Assembly: GCA_037447655.1 (NCBI GenBank)
Contig: JBBHKE010000584.1
Coordinates: 275,522 to 339,521, forward strand
Source of the DNA: Zygnema cylindricum
Lineage: Eukaryota; Streptophyta; Zygnematophyceae; Zygnematales; Zygnemataceae
Reading direction: 5' to 3'
DNA length: 64,000 nt
Shown here piece by piece: positions 12,270-23,583 of this stretch; the stretch's first letter is position 1; each line of letters opens with the position of its first letter. The notes beneath the pieces were generated by a model, which did no database searches, was not told where the DNA came from, and worked only from the letters and a program-made list of their open reading frames with translations. The position numbers and the translations under genes are program-made.

Positions 12270-12545
12270 AATGTTTATTAATAAAAAAAGTCACTTTATA
12301 AAAACACATCACCTACAAACGTCACCTATTAAAAAACGTCAATTACTAAAAACGTCTCTTAAAAAAAAAATCGTTGCTTTTGACTTCCTCATCCTTTTTA
12401 TTTTATTCCACTCACATGTAGTCTCAGATGGTTTACCATCGCACTTTATAAAAAAGTCGGCCCCTTTAAAAACGTTACCTATTAAAGAACGTCACCTATT
12501 AAAATACGGCACTGAATAAAAAACGTCACCAATTGAAAAACATCA
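12270..12545. repeat. About 17-18-bp diverged minisatellite (AAAAACGTCACCTATT type)
   Basis: Units such as AAAAACGTCACCTATT and AAAACGTCAATTACT recur from 12290 to 12370 and again from 12450 to 12545, split by about 80 unrelated bases. The unit size and words (GTCAC, TTTATAAAA) are similar in style to the array at 11200-11525. Confidence 0.7.
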
Positions 12546-13085
12546 CATATTACTTCACTTTTTGGGGGCCTCCAAATAGAAACCGAGAGTCAAATGGAAA
12601 CAGGGAAAAAACTACATTCCCCTTAAAACTATTTTCTTAACTATTGTTTCAACAAGGATATCGGAGGTGTCCTTTTATTAGTGCTCTCCACACAAACAAT
12701 AAACACTGTTTATGCCACAAAAGAGTAACAGGAATATTGGAAAACTGGATGAATTAGTTCAAGTTTGTGGCTTAGTTATGTCCAAAAAAAGCCATAAACA
12801 TTGTAAAAAAACAAACAAAAAAAGGAACTTTGTCCAATTTTGCAACATGAACAATGAACATGAACATCTTTGTCTTTTATGCAGAAAAAGAAAAACGTAA
12901 ATTCACGACAATGGACGAAAACTTTCCAAAAAAGAACTATCAAAAGTTTTCTCACTTTGTCTTTTCGAACAAAACTTCACAAAATCCTCGACAAAAGACA
13001 AATGGGCCAACGATTAATAAGGAACAGAAGGACAATATTTTTGAAGAGAAGTGTCAGGTTCCAAAGTCGTACTAAAAAAATAAAA
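12546..13085. other. Intergenic DNA, no gene seen
   Basis: Small overlapping open frames (12712-12900, 12854-13199) encode Lys/Asn-rich strings without recognisable domains. Not called. Confidence 0.5.
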
Positions 13086-13087
13086 AA

Positions 13088-13415
13088 GCCACATCATTTG
13101 GATCTTCTCCCTCTCCTTCCATTCCTAGTGAAACCTCTCTCCTTCCTCTCTCTTTCTTTCGTGTCTAGTGAAACCTCTCTCTCCTTCTTTCGCCTCTAGT
13201 GAAACCTTTCTGTTTCCTTCTTAAATCTCTAGTGACACCATTTCCTCTCTCCTTACATCTCAGGTGAAGCTTTTCTCTCTCCTCCTGTTTCTGGTGAAAC
13301 CATTTTTGTTCCTTCGTCTCTAGTGAACCATTTTCTTTCCTTTCAACTTTAGTGACCCCTCCCTCTCTCCTTCTTTCTTCTCTAGTCAAACATTTCTCTC
13401 TGCTTTCGTCTTTAT
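13088..13415. repeat. About 28-33-bp minisatellite (TCTAGTGAAACC type)
   Basis: TCTAGTGAAACCTCTCTC-like units, each followed by a CT-rich stretch with TCTTTCGTC, recur about ten times with variable spacing. The minus strand stays open through part of the array (13165-13461) purely because of the repeat. Confidence 0.85.
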
Positions 13416-13540
13416 TGAGAATTAAAAAGAGGACGATTCCTTTGTATATCCACTTCTCCAATATTGGTACTTTGAGAAGTTTTCAAACCTTCCCTCCTTC
13501 TTCATCCGAGTCATCGCCACGATCCCGAAACCGAGGATTG

Positions 13541-13600
13541 CGTTCCTGCAGGGAGGGAGGGAGAGGGGGTCAAGGGGGAGGGGGAGAGGAAGAGGGAGAG
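13541..13600. repeat. G/A-rich low-complexity tract
   Basis: A short run of GGGAGG/GGGGGA words with nearly no pyrimidines. Confidence 0.7.
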
Positions 13601-13737
13601 CAAAACAGAAGTGGCCCCATTATTTGGTTCTCTGTTTGAATCCGTAACAAACCAGAAGTCACAAATGATGCTGTTATGAGGAACAACGAGGGAGAAAGAG
13701 AGCACGAGGGAACCAGTGTGATGAGGAGAGCGAGAAC

Positions 13738-13739
<2 letters not shown>

Positions 13740-13784
<45 letters not shown>
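13740..13784. repeat. (GA)n microsatellite
   Basis: About 22 uninterrupted GA dinucleotides. Confidence 0.95.
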
Positions 13785-13786
<2 letters not shown>

Positions 13787-14728
13787 CACAGGTCTGGTTT
13801 CCGGTTCTGTTGTCTCCTTGACAGCAGGCTCAGAGGGCACCGCCGGTCCTTCCTCTCTCCCTCGCTTTCTTCCCGACTCTGTGAACCCCAAATAAACCCA
13901 CATTAATTTATTACTCTAGTACAAATTTTAATTTTATTACTTCTTTACAGAATTATGTTTACTACTCTTTTACAAAATTCCCCACTTTTTAGTAAACTTC
14001 CTAAAAAAATACTTTATAATCCACACAAAATTACTTTATGATACATCACAAAATCATTCACTTTAACAAATAGACCGGTGTATTACGAAATTATCCACTG
14101 TATTACATGTATGGTATCCTAAAAAGAGCCTCTAAAAATAAACCTTTTTCTTTTATACCCCTTTATCTTACATTTTACTTACAATAGTTCAGTTAAGTTC
14201 TGGAGGTGAATTCAAATCATAATGATCCTATATTATTCCTTTTATTTATAATTTTACTTAAATATTTTAATAAAAGATAAACCTGCAATTGGAACTTACC
14301 TCTCCTTTGGGGCCCTCCTCCTCCTTGTCTTCCAGGATCTACAAAAAAAACAATAATAATAAAAATAATAACAATGATAATAACAATAATTTTAGTAGAA
14401 ATAAGTAATCGGTTTATTAAAAAACAATCTCTCCCTCTCTCTCAACATTTGTTAGAGAAAACCATCCCCATTAGTGTTGAACAAAACAACACACATTGGA
14501 AGTTTTTTGCAAAACAATTTTTGATGAGTAACACGACAGAAAAGAAAGAAAGAAAAGAAATGAGATGGGAAAGCAAAAAAAAACCTCGACTCAGATTCCT
14601 TCATAGAGAGCTTTTATGCATTACTCTCCTTCCCACCTCGACATACTTCTCCCACCTTTTCTGCCCTTCCCTTCCCTCCCCTCCCCTCCCACCACTCCCC
14701 TCAAACACTTCCAACCTTTTTGTAACGC
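13785..14728. other. Intergenic DNA, no gene seen
   Basis: AT-rich to about 14640, then a short pyrimidine-rich tract. No element ends or coding frames that I can support. Confidence 0.55.
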
Positions 14729-14736
14729 CTCCTTCC

Positions 14737-14965
14737 TAGTGTTGGGTATCGAGGACCACTTTCCGATATTCAATATGTACCGAATTTTAGGTACCCGATA
14801 ATCGATATATCGCTTCGATATATCGAGGCTGCATATCGCGATTTTTCTGCGATATATACATCTTTATTTACTTTTTTTCTCATCCCTCCCCACTGAGCGG
14901 CCACGCGGGTATCGTACGATTTTCCGGGATTATCGCGATATGAATTTACCCGATACCCAACACTA
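14737..14965. mobile_element. hAT-type MITE (229 bp)
   Basis: The terminal inverted repeats are perfect: TAGTGTTGGGTATCG at the left and CGATACCCAACACTA at the right. The flanks are CTCCTTCC (14729-14736) and CTCCTTAC (14966-14973), an 8-bp target duplication with one mismatch. An 8-bp duplication and TAG-start ends are characteristic of the hAT superfamily. The interior holds palindromes built on CGATATATCG. It has no coding capacity, so it depends on a transposase elsewhere. Confidence 0.88.
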
Positions 14966-15023
14966 CTCCTTACCTCTCCTTCGTACTTCATGTACAATTT
15001 CTCCGACAAAACCCAAAAACCTC

Positions 15024-15062
15024 TCCCTCCCTCCCTCCCTCCCTCCCTCCCTCCCTCCCTTC

Positions 15063-15106
<44 letters not shown>

Positions 15107-15107
15107 A
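15024..15107. repeat. (CCCT)n then (CT)n compound microsatellite
   Basis: About nine CCCT units are followed by a CT run. Open frames on both strands here are Pro/Ser/Leu or Glu/Arg strings and are artefacts. Confidence 0.95.
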
Positions 15108-15175
15108 ACACTTCCTTATATCCCGTTTCAACAAAATTTGGTGAACCTCCACCACACCAAATACTAACAAGAGTG

Positions 15176-15482
15176 TGTTTGAGAGAGAGAGGGGGGGAGG
15201 GAGAGGGAGAGAAGAGGGAGAGAAAGAAAGTGAGAGAGAGACAGGTGGGAGAGAGGGAGAGGAGATTAAGAGGGAGAGAAAGGGAGATAGTAGAGAGTGC
15301 GAGAGAGGGAGAGAGAGAAAAAGAGAGAGGAAGAGAGGAGAGGGTTGGAGAGAGGCAGTGAGGAAGGGATGGAGAGAGGGAGAGAGGGAGAGGGATGGAG
15401 AGAGGGAGAGAGAGGGGAAAAGGGAGAGGCGGGGGGAGAGAGGAGAGTGAGCGAGCAAAGAGGGAGAGAGAGAGAATCTATC
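15176..15482. repeat. Purine-only tract (GAGA/GGGAGA)
   Basis: About 300 bases are nearly all G and A on the plus strand. It lies about 70 bases after a pyrimidine tract of opposite strand bias, so the two could pair or form triplex structures. Confidence 0.9.
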
Positions 15483-15825
15483 TGAAGGAGAGAGTTACTT
15501 AAGATCCTTATGACGGCTTCTTCTTTTAAAGGTTTTAGTTCAAAAAACTGCCATTAACTTTAAGCCAAACCGAACGGAAACAGAAATAGAAACAGAAACG
15601 GAAACGGAAACCGGAACAGAGCGAACGGGAAAGGGAACAAAGCTCACATGGAACAGGTTGGATTCCAGGAAAAATTCGTCCCTCGAAAGCCCGAGGCAAA
15701 CCCATTTCTGGACTTCCTAACTCTCTGTATCGCAATTTTGCAATCTCCTCTTGTACCCCTTTTCCATATCCTCCACGACGTACTTAAATAACGTTAAGGA
15801 ACCTCCAAAACTTTAGCCGCACTGC

Positions 15826-15885
15826 TGCCCTCTCCCCCTCCCCCTCCCCCTCCCCCTCTCCCTTTCCCTCTCCCTCACCCCCCTT
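15826..15885. repeat. (CCCCCT)n microsatellite
   Basis: Four to five CCCCCT units followed by CCCTCT/CCCTTT variants. Confidence 0.9.
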
Positions 15886-16264
15886 TTTAAGTTTGACAAA
15901 AGCAAAACGTTTAACAAATGGTAAAATTTGAAAAGTCATATAATTATTCATAGCCTCCTACTTTTCTGACCATATTGGAGAAAGAATAGTCCCCAACTCT
16001 GGTCTACCCGACAAGAGAGATATATCCACAGATTTGTGAATAAGATTAAACACCCAAAATTAACTGCCCATTGCTGTTAGAGTTAAAAACACTAATATGG
16101 TCTCGACTTTTTATGGCCGGAAATCATAAAACAGTGTTAATAACGTTATTTAAGGGAGAGGCCTTAAATCGCCAGTCACGTCACTCTACCCTAACTTAGT
16201 ACTACTGATACTAATTTCGATTGATACTCATTTCGCTTTGATACTACAAGCAATAAACAGTGTA
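15886..16264. other. Intergenic DNA, one possible MITE end
   Basis: At about 16062 the words ACTGCCCATTGCTGTTAGAG resemble one end of the element at 16267-16465. I could not find its partner. No gene seen. Confidence 0.4.
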
Positions 16265-16266
16265 TA

Positions 16267-16465
16267 CTGCCCATCGCTATTAGTGTAACGGAATATATTA
16301 GTGTAAATGTGGAATTGTAATGAATTATACTTATTTAGTGTAGGGAGACGTAGCGGATTGTGTCTTCCCATTCTCTTACATAATGTTATAAACAACGTTT
16401 TCTGACTTTCGGCCAAAAAAAGTCATGAACGAATAAGTGTTATTAACACTAATAGCGATTGGCAG
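16267..16465. mobile_element. Stowaway/mariner-like MITE (about 199 bp)
   Basis: The left end CTGCCCATCGCTATTAGTGT pairs with the right end ACACTAATAGCGATTGGCAG with one mismatch. It lies next to TA on the left; the right TA appears mutated to TG. The ends resemble the CACCGCGAATCGTTATTAGCG family found at 25-31 and 57-61 kb, so this may be a diverged relative. It has no coding capacity. Confidence 0.7.
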
Positions 16466-18720
16466 TGTGGACATTTGCCACATGCAGACATCTGATGAAA
16501 GAATAAGTTGAATTTGAAAGGATATCAGGATCAAAGTCTGTCCGATATTCATCCCTAACCTGCAAAAAAAAATCTTACACCAATGCTTAAAAAACTTGAA
16601 GTTGATGTGCAAATATCAACATGCAAAAGAATAGAAAGCACGCAAATTACAGTGCGGACTTCTTTCACATAGACAATATTGTTTACAAGTTTTTCAAGTT
16701 TTAAGTTTTGTAGACTAAAAATAACAGAATCACGCTTTTCGTTGCCTACAAAGCAAAAAACCATGAACAAATTCACCATGTAGAACAAACATTTACTATT
16801 CTTCCTTCGCATTCATACTAATCGTGTTACTTTGAGACAAACAAATGGCATTCATCTCCCTCTCGTCCTCACTTCCTTCTCTCGGTTAAACTCTCTTATC
16901 CTTCCCACTTCACCACCCATAGCTGTCTAAAAAGTCAGATACGCATTTGTATCGCTAAATACGGATAATCGTCCTCACCTGTCCACCGCTCCGACCTCTA
17001 CCCCATTGTCGGCCTTCTTCAAATCCCCAATCAAAATCGGCACGAATTGGACGATCATCTAATATACTTCCACTTATATATTTCACCGCATCTTCTGTAT
17101 CTTCACGAGTATAATACCTGTCCCCTCACTCATTCCCATAGTAAAATCAACGTGGTCTCTGCAACCTATTTAAAGAAGTCAATCTAGTTTTTATCAGCTT
17201 CACTAAACCACTGAACAACCGTCCACTTATGTTGATGATTCCAACCACTGTGATCCAATTTATGGCGGTAAACACAAACAGCAACGGTTTTCAAGTATAA
17301 TAAAAAAGATGTAAACTATCATGAAAAAGGAGAAAAAATAATATTTCGGTTAACAAGCAATGGAGAACACCAGATATTAAACATGAAGATCCAGCAGTGA
17401 CACAGCAAAAATCAAAGACTTGGTAACTCTACCGAGGAATTTTAACCAACAAAACCTTCAAAATACTTTAGAAGGTGTCTTTAACTCACTGTACAAAACA
17501 GAATCCACACGGTGTCATAGTGTTTTTGTCAAGTCCCATAATAATCTTCTTAATTTCCCCAGTACGATGAAATACTTCATAAATTTGCTCTTCGGTAGTG
17601 TAAAATGAAAGATTTCCAATATATACAGTTGTACTGGTATGCAACGCTTGAACGTAATCCTCTTGAGCTCCTTTAAATCGACGATCTCTATAAGCAGAAA
17701 CAGGACCATTGGCCTGTTTTTCCCAAATTTTTGTAAGTCAGAGTCACGAAATTTGTTGAGAATACAAAAGTAATGCATCCAAACCCGAACTCATGTGGTA
17801 TACAAAAGTTAATAAACATATGTGTTGGATTTCCACTTGTTACTTAGTACAATCCACTCCAGTTATTATGCTATGGACATTACACATTTACCAAAAAACT
17901 TCGGTTCTGTTTCTGAAACTGCACCGTGAATAGCTATTAGCATTAATAACACTAATCCGGTGCCAGTTTTTTTTCTGACCCCTGAACATAAAATAGCGTT
18001 AATGAGACTAAATGTTTTATTCTAAACGCTGATTTAGTGTGAGGTTGAAAATCATCCACGTCTCTGTGACCTAAATTAGAATTAACGACACTAAAATAGA
18101 TCTTACCCATATCAAATTATTATGTAGTATATATTTATGTAATCTTACGCATATATTAGTCTACATAACTAACTATTTTTGGCTACTAAATAACGCAAAA
18201 AACTTGATCCAATTAAAGGATGCGATTTCAACTTCTTGCAGTAAGGCTTGCAGCCACCTATGAAAAAGTACGATTGACTATTTTTCCTGAACCCTATCCA
18301 AAAAAAAAAAATCAAAAAAAATAGTAATGTTACTCTAGAAAATAATGCCATACTTGAAGAGAGGTAGTAAATGAAATTGAATATACATTTACAATGAGTG
18401 GAAAAAGGCCGTAGGACCAAATGCTGACTTCATCTCTCCCTCTCTCTCCTTTTTGCTCGTTCATTAGTTAACCTAAATTGTTGCACTTCCAGCGCTTCAT
18501 CTAGCACAAAACCCTAAAATTTCGAAAATTGCCAAACAAAGATGATAAAAAGAGCTGTATTTACTTTCTATTCTTTTCTGCAAAATGATAAGTGCCAGCA
18601 AAGTTAATCGGCAGTGATAGAAAAGTGAACAAATTATCATGCAGGAAAGTGAAAAAAACGCAATCCACAAAGACATTTAGAATTCATACCTTAAAGAGCC
18701 GCGCCATGGCTGCCTCCCTC
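16466..18720. other. Intergenic DNA, no supported gene
   Basis: Small open frames have no domains. At about 17924 the words CACCGTGAATAGCTATTAGC look like a lone end of the CACCGCGAATCG MITE family; its partner was not found. Confidence 0.5.
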
Positions 18721-18724
18721 AATT

Positions 18725-19475
18725 AGCACGTGGCGAACACCTACACGTGTCAACTTCCCGGAGTCACTCGTTACACGTGGCGGGTTGCAGTTTCGAAGTA
18801 CAATGTTCTCTTGCTGAACGAAACGTTCGTACGGCCAATCAAACTCGTACGGTAGAATCTAAAGCACGTGAATCGCGCTACAGTACGGTAGAAGTCCGTT
18901 TCGTACGGATTGCATCTACTAACCGGCAAATAAAGTAATGAACTGGACCGTAAACCCGAAAAAAAGCGCAGGTACGGTAAATGCATTTCAGTTTTCTTGT
19001 ACGGTACATTAACTACATGGTTATGACTTATGATATGGAGAGAAGATGGAGAGATGCGGCGTATACATCCAATTGAAACATGGCCCATTCACCAATGAAA
19101 TTTCAAATTTCTAAGTGCGGCATTGCTCATAGACAAGACTACTGTACCAATGTGCTACTTCGAATTTTCGAAAGCTCAGCTGGTACTCGCTGATTCGCCG
19201 ATTGCCAACCAAATAAAATAAAATCGGCGCGAAGTACTTAAATTCAAACCAGAATCTGTACGGCATGCGTATTGTCACAACGTTGACACAGGTGAATATC
19301 TCATCAAGTTGGGCTAAAAAGCAAAGGGCAAAATATGAAAATACCCTTCACCTGTTGAATATGACTTGCATGTGCGACGACCGTCGATTTGTAATCTGAC
19401 GTCCTTCCTTCTTCAAAAAGCAGTCACAGTCTTCCTTTCATGTTATTTAACGCACCCGTACACGTGGCAGTCAAT
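18725..19475. promoter_or_regulatory. G-box/ABRE-like cluster upstream of the host gene
   Basis: CACGTG or ACACGTG cores occur at about 18728 (GCACGTGGC), 18744 (ACACGTGTC), 18772 (ACACGTGGC), 18863 (GCACGTGAA) and 19461 (ACACGTGGC). Five such six-base cores in 750 bases is more than expected in this composition. In plants CACGTGGC is a known bZIP/bHLH target linked to ABA or light response. The cluster is about 0.3-1 kb before the likely transcript start, so control of the downstream gene is an inference; the palindrome also allows a role on the other strand. Confidence 0.4.
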
Positions 19476-19789
19476 TTTTGCAACATTGCGGGTCAATAAT
19501 AGTGTTCACATGTGATTTCCAAATCGAGTCTCGAATCTCCTTTGCCGAACCATCACGGCCAGCCAGGCTCGTTGGCCCCTCTGTTTCCGAACTTCCTCCC
19601 TGTTAGAGGTTTTTTACCAGCTTCGACTCATGCCATTTCCGGACCTTACGGGCACATTGCGAGCCTTGAATCGCTCGACCTTTGAGCTGCTCTGATTACC
19701 ATACCGATCTTCCGAATCTGCCGTACGTGATGTTTGGCACCTGCCAAGGTGTCCACTGGCGGCCAAAACGTTACACGTTTGCCACAGTC

Positions 19790-20374
19790 ACCCCTTGTAT
19801 CTTCTTACATTTTAATTCATTTCACTTCACCCTCACTTCCTAATCAATTTCTTCTCCATATTGCTGCCTCCATTGCCATTGTTCTTGCTCTCCTTACAGT
19901 TGTTGCCCCTCTTCAGGTTTTCATACAGTAGATATTTTTTCTCTTCTGAATTTCTATTCTAGTAAATTGTGTAGCAACGCTGCTGTTGTTCAAGGAGATC
20001 TCTGTCGAGATTTGATTCTGCTCTGGTTTTTCAGCTCCTGGAGAGGAAGTAATTATTCACTGCGTGCTGCAATAATAGTTCATCCTGTGTATTAAAGCAA
20101 CAGGTTTACTGATATTTGAGACGTGGGGAAGTTAGCTTATCGGTAAGGAGCAACTCTTAGAAACGTAAATTTACAGGCAATGAAATGATTTATCCTCCCA
20201 GCTGGTTCATTTTCACCTTTAGCCGATTTTGATACCTCTGTTGACTGCAGTAAAGTGAAAAGGGAGAGTAAACGGCACTTCCTACATTCATACACAAGAC
20301 TCAAGATTGCATCTGAATTGTGGGATTTGGTTGATTTTCTTGCTGTGCAGAATGCTCTTTGCATAATATTGATT
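19790..20374 (+). other. Probable 5' untranslated region with one intron
   Basis: A pyrimidine-rich transcript leader ends with a possible donor CTTCAG|GTTTTC near 19915. A good acceptor, TTGATTTTCTTGCTGTGCAG, ends at 20350. If used, the first coding exon starts at 20351 with its first in-frame ATG at 20375. The transcription start and the donor are uncertain. Confidence 0.4.
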
Positions 20375-23300
20375 ATGTTGGCAAGCGAGATGTCTCCGGT
20401 TGGAACTGACTTTTTCGATGGACCTCGGCAGGTTAGTCTTTAAACTGCCAAGACTGTTATTCAAGCAGCAGACTATTTGCCTTTTTTCCTGATTTTCGTC
20501 GTCTTTCATAGTGAACAGTTTTGCTGTCTGTTTCTGCCTGAAAGGCGTGCTGGGATGTTCATTGGAGGAATGAGGATTGGTTTACAAGCTAGGAATAGAA
20601 GGGGGATTAATTATTTCACTATGTTTTTTGCAGTTTGTCAAGCGAAGGACGACAGTGAGAAGACCAACATCTTCTCCAGTGTTCAACTCACCTCTTCTAT
20701 CGTCTTCTAACAGTGGAGATCCCGTAGAAAGTGTCAGCAAACGAAAAGTTTCTGTTATTGAGGCTACCAAATCATGTGCAGCAGAAATTACTGTCGTCTC
20801 TAGTAGCAAACGGTATGTGCCTATTTGGAGCCATTAATTACAGTATGAAGAAAAATCTCCCTATTGTCGGTATGACGTTCAGAAGTCCAACACTTGTTAT
20901 GGCGATGGCAGTTACAGAAACGGTTGTTCTCAGATTAAAAAATTTAAGCTCTTGCAACATTCAACTCCTTTCTTGTGATGGCAGTTTCAGAATACGTTTG
21001 TAATCAGTCGCTAGAAAAGCTAATGTTTAATGTCGTTTAAGCCCTTGCATCACGCACTTTTTTTCTTGTTCTAAATCTGTGTCTTGTCTTTTGTTTTCCA
21101 GACGGAGGAGTCCCGTCTGGGCTAATGCGGAGACTAGAAGGGGCTGGCTTACTGTGGATACAGTTATGAGTCACAGACAAGCTCCAATTTCAGTTCAGGA
21201 AACTGTTTCAGCGAACAGAGATGCCGAATGGTCAGGAGTAAATGCTGTTCATCTAGGAACGAGACAGGATTTAAATGAAGATTGCATAATTCTAGAAGAA
21301 GAGTGTAAAGTGAGAGATGGGAGTGTTCTTACTTATTCATGTCAAGCAAACAACTTCGAAGATAAAGATCTGATTGAGGATTGTGCACCAGAATTACACT
21401 GGGGTCTCAGAGGACAAAGAGCCCACCGGAATCAAGTTGGGAAGGGTGCACAAATTTCAAAGAGAGTCATACCAGTTTCTGCAAAGAATATTCTTAACTG
21501 CTCCTACACTGATTCTCCAAGACCTTGCACCCCTTCGATTGATGAAGAGATCTGTCTTAGCAGGTAATGGTCATAACTTCTTGTATTTACACATTTTGAG
21601 TATTCCAGTCATTAGTACCTAGAAAGTGTACTGTGCATCTGGATATTCACTACACCTATATCTAAGATTTTTAACGTGTTTTGGATATAACTGATTGGTT
21701 TAGCCCTTCTGGTGTAGCGTTCAAAGGCGCCGCTGAGCGCTTTTTCCTTTTTGGCTGTTAATAATATTCTAACATTCAATTAGTTTTCTTTCTGTTGGAT
21801 TCAGGATGCAGGAAGAAAGTACAAGTGGAACGTCTGGTAATTTTGATTCAGATGCTTGTGGTGATCAAGATTTGCTAAAGAAGCCTGGTTCTCATGGCAG
21901 CCACAGTCAGCTATCTTATAACCTTTCACGGGATTTGCGAAGATCAACAGGTTCCGAGAAGCTGACTGAATTGAGGGGTCTGAATATTCAGCTCGGATGG
22001 CATGAGATGATGGACGATTTTAAGATGTGTGGAGGGAGACTGCGCCAGAAGCCTAAGCTTATCCGACCAAAGAGAGTACAAAGGGGTGTGCAGGTGGGCC
22101 AAACACTCAACTTATGTGGACAAGGATTCCCCCAGATTTTGTCGTATTGCTGAATTAAATTATCTGGACTGTCCTGAAACTTCGGTGGATAACAATTGAG
22201 TATCTACAGCGTTTACTGTGACAATGAAAGGCTGTTGTTAGAAGCTACCAGGGTTTAAAAAGCCACCTTATCATTCTCAGGCTTGTCTCTGGCATAGGCA
22301 GAAAATCCAAAATTTGTAGGCAACTGCACTGTCACCAGCCAGTAGCTCAAAGATCCTGTTGTAGTTGAACACAGTTGAATACCAAATGGCATGGACGCCT
22401 TTGGAATTTTTCATGATAGCTGAAATCATTATAGAGTCTCTGCTGGCTTTCCCATTTCTACTGGATAGGGTGCTGGCAAATATTTGCTCATCCATCGACT
22501 CACTGCTGCAGGTGAAGACCAAGCTGTATGTGGGCTTCGGACTGAAGAGATTGAGAATCATCACGATTTGTTTGAATCGTCCCTCCCGACTGTGCTTATC
22601 CCGCACCATGTGGGTGTTCGGGCATTCCAGAGTTCTTGCTAGTCTTATTCGTTATTCTAGGATATCAGCTGCATGTAGTGGCAAGTGTAGATGAGAACTA
22701 TGCGAAAGGTTTAATGATGTCCAAGACTTGAGTTTGAAACCTGAAATAGGCAGGTCATTGAAGCTGGTATTTAGAGAACTTTTTATGTGGTAGATGAAAG
22801 TGGTTGATGCCATATTGTCAATGTGTCTATGTGACAACAAAGACAAATGCAATCTGCAGCATAGAATCTGCAGGAAAGAGACGCTACTTAGAAAAGGTCA
22901 TTGGCAATGGGGGATTGCCGTTTTCAGTTGAACAGCTTCCTTTTCGTGTGAAGAGGCCTCGCGCTTTGCTAATCTTTCTTCATTAATGCCAGATGCTGTT
23001 AGTCTCCAACTTTGGATTGGGATTCTTGGGTCCATTTCCTGAACCTTAGCACCGACTTCTCTTTTGCTGTTTCTTGCAGATGATGTCCCTGTGTTTGTCA
23101 TTGGCTAATCGGAAGCTGACAGCAGATTCTCTCTTCCAAGACTATGAACCGCAGGTCCCGAAGACATCAGTCCAGGTGAATAATAAGACTTGTTTCATTG
23201 ACGTAAAGTATTCCGTTTTGTTCAGTTTCAGGTGAATAATAAGACTTGTTTCATTGACGTAAAGTATTCCGTTTTGTTCAGTTTCTGCTATTTATTAGCG

Positions 23301-23583
23301 TATATTAGTCAAACATGCATTTTTTCATTGGCTGCTTAATGCAAATCCTTTCGGATTAGCAGCAGTCAGTATCAAACATGCTGGTTACAGTTTCCAGACT
23401 ATCTTTGTGATGGTACTGGAAGGTTTTTTCCCTTTTCTTTGCTGTCTGAGGTATGCCGCAGTCATCTGTCATCTGGTCCATTTAGTCATTCTGATGACTG
23501 ACATGCTTTTTTTACTTGAAATGCAGAAAGTGAACGGCTTGAGAGGGCTCACAGACTCTGATGACAGTGATGAGGAGATGTAA
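20375..23583 (+). CDS. Six-exon plant gene, about 379 aa; possible DUF1639-like protein
   Basis: Coding exons read by eye: 20375-20431, 20634-20812, 21102-21563, 21805-22093, 23080-23175 and 23527-23583 (TAA at 23581-23583). All introns are GT-AG with good pyrimidine tracts, and every junction keeps the frame, giving 1140 bases. Starts at 20375 and 20390 are in frame with each other; I chose the first. The protein is Ser/Arg-rich and basic at the N-terminus (SSKRRRSPVWANAETRRGW around residues 75-93), acidic and Cys-containing in the middle, and ends DSDDSDEEM. A conserved-looking block spans exons 4 and 5: DDFKMCGGRLRQKP, RPKRVQR, then SLCLSLANRKLTADSLFQDY. This resembles the plant DUF1639 pattern (DF..TG, RPKKRPK.VQ, then L.PGLWL.E.TPDSY), but the match is partial. 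The function of that family is unknown to me. Exons 5 and 6 are short, and intron 4 is long (986 bases). Confidence 0.75.
22094..23079 (+). other. Intron 4 of the host gene, with an open stretch of uncertain meaning
   Basis: This is the longest intron. Between about 22485 and 22640 one plus-strand frame reads EDQAVCGLRTEEIENHHDLF and continues as ordinary-looking protein, preceded by a plausible acceptor (CTCACTGCTGCAG ending near 22511). It could be an alternative or skipped exon. Opposite-strand open frames overlap it. I do not include it in the CDS. Confidence 0.35.
23174..23285 (+). repeat. 56-bp tandem duplication that copies a splice donor
   Basis: The exon 5/intron 5 border CAG|GTGAATAATAAG is repeated exactly 56 bases downstream (donor bases at 23176 and 23232). 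The first donor keeps the reading frame; the second would add 56 bases and shift it. Confidence 0.9.

Noticed and set aside
15105-15458. 117-codon minus-strand frame and its plus-strand mirrors
   Set aside because: Artefact of the purine tract.
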